A stretch of 22,941 bases of DNA from Alphaproteobacteria bacterium (GTDB lineage Bacteria > Pseudomonadota > Alphaproteobacteria > Micavibrionales > CSBR16-224), in NCBI GenBank assembly GCA_006226225.1, contig SBHI01000225.1, forward strand, positions 1-22,941, read 5' to 3'. Each line of letters opens with the position of its first letter. Position 1 is the first letter of the stretch. The translations under genes were made by a program, and so were the position numbers. Below the pieces are notes generated by a model that did no database searches, had not been told where the DNA came from, and was given only the letters and a program-made list of their open reading frames with translations. Shown piece by piece: positions 22,375 to 22,941 of the stretch.

Positions 22375-22941
22375 TTAATTTTGCAGCCAGATTTCAACAC
22401 TGTCATGTGCGCCAGTCGCATCAATGGCCGTGATGCGGTAAGCCCCTGCGCCTGCGGGCTGCCATGGCAATCTGCCGGACAGCAGGCTTTGCCCTGCGGG
22501 TGCGCCATTGACCAGCCATATATAAGGGCGTTTGCCCGCATCGGCCTCAAGCATAACCGGTTTGCTCGTTCCTGCGGATACCACCGCATCTTTCGGCGGA
22601 AACAAAATGCGGAAATTTTTTGATTGTCCGGCTGCCGCACTCACAGGGGGCGCAGGATAACGCCGCAAGGCGGCAGGCGGTTCCTCGAAACCACGTTCCC
22701 GCAGCAGAGAGTCCTCCGCCGCCGGGTCAGCATCCCATATCAGGTCAAAGCCGCGCAACATCAGCCGCGCCGTATCCAGCCCGATGAAATTATCATGCGG
22801 CGCGCCATCCGGTCTGCCGACCCATGCGGCCACCGTATGGCGTGCGGAAAATCCGATAGCGACCGCATCCCGAAAGCCGTAGGAGGTTCCGGTTTTAAAC
22901 GCGATACGGTGCTGTTTTTCCGCAAAACGCTGCGCCAGAAA
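22375..22941 (-). CDS. pbpC: Penicillin-binding protein 1C, C-terminal part (5' end outside window)
   Basis: The last 188 residues of a bifunctional peptidoglycan glycosyltransferase/transpeptidase are visible; the frame is open to the window edge. The transpeptidase KTG box is seen as FKTGTSYGFRDA soon after the edge, followed by AIGFSARHTVAAWVGRPDG. After a linker comes a beta-rich tail (ILFPPKDAVVS, KRPYIWLVNGAP, YRITAIDATGAHDSVEIWL) matching the BiPBP_C domain at the end of PbpC proteins. The enzyme acts in the periplasm on cell-wall synthesis. It appears unrelated to the lipid genes beside it. Confidence 0.93.
   Translation of the reverse strand, partial: FLAQRFAEKQHRIAFKTGTSYGFRDAVAIGFSARHTVAAWVGRPDGAPHDNFIGLDTARLMLRGFDLIWDADPAAEDSLLRERGFEEPPAALRRYPAPPVSAAAGQSKNFRILFPPKDAVVSAGTSKPVMLEADAGKRPYIWLVNGAPAGQSLLSGRLPWQPAGAGAYRITAIDATGAHDSVEIWLQN

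Overview
The window looks like a chromosomal segment of a free-living alphaproteobacterium. The S-adenosylhomocysteinase and the AcnA-type aconitase read as alphaproteobacterial, GC content is moderate (about half, by eye), the spacers are AT-rich with recognisable sigma70-type boxes, and genes are tightly packed. A Micavibrio-like lineage is one possibility, but this is a weak guess. I see no tRNA, rRNA, CRISPR array, insertion sequence or phage module, and no gene-free stretch over 300 bases.

Layout. (1) 1-3976: aconitase (minus strand, 3' end outside the window) diverges from S-adenosylhomocysteinase (plus strand), which ends in a strong hairpin terminator. (2) 4038-8767: accessory genes. 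These are an unrecognised single-pass membrane protein with a duplicated two-cysteine domain behind a near-consensus promoter, an MFS transporter, a small protein with a Cys-His-Asp arrangement, a P-loop ATPase/kinase, and a membrane-anchored EEP-fold hydrolase. (3) 8789-9337: a small ankyrin-repeat protein. (4) 9424-20847: an uninterrupted run of eight minus-strand genes with junctions from 4-base overlaps to 12-base gaps. In transcription order: LplT-like transporter, Aas-like acyltransferase/acyl-ACP synthetase, DUF2339 membrane protein, ketoacyl-ACP-synthase-III-like enzyme, haem-oxygenase-fold putative diiron enzyme, unrecognised lysine-tailed protein, EamA/DMT permease, and a CysJ/FNR-type flavin reductase without the FMN domain. 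(5) 21013-22372: the opposite-strand pair of a TetR regulator and an exported lipase. (6) 22375-22941: the C-terminal part of penicillin-binding protein 1C.

How the genes may work together. The eight-gene operon joins acyl activation (Aas), chain condensation or acyl transfer (KAS III fold), a possible O2-dependent diiron reaction (haem-oxygenase-like fold), a possible electron donor (flavin reductase) and two transporters. I infer an undescribed acyl-chain or lipid-derived metabolite pathway, perhaps fed by lysophospholipid or fatty-acid recycling. The TetR gene is divergent from this operon. The 165-base spacer holds two 13-bp quasi-palindromes of the same design, 22 bp centre to centre, one on each predicted divergent promoter, so TetR probably controls both itself plus the lipase and the whole lipid operon. 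The lipase could release fatty acids or lysolipids that the operon then uses. The enzyme families are well supported by motifs; the joint pathway is inference.
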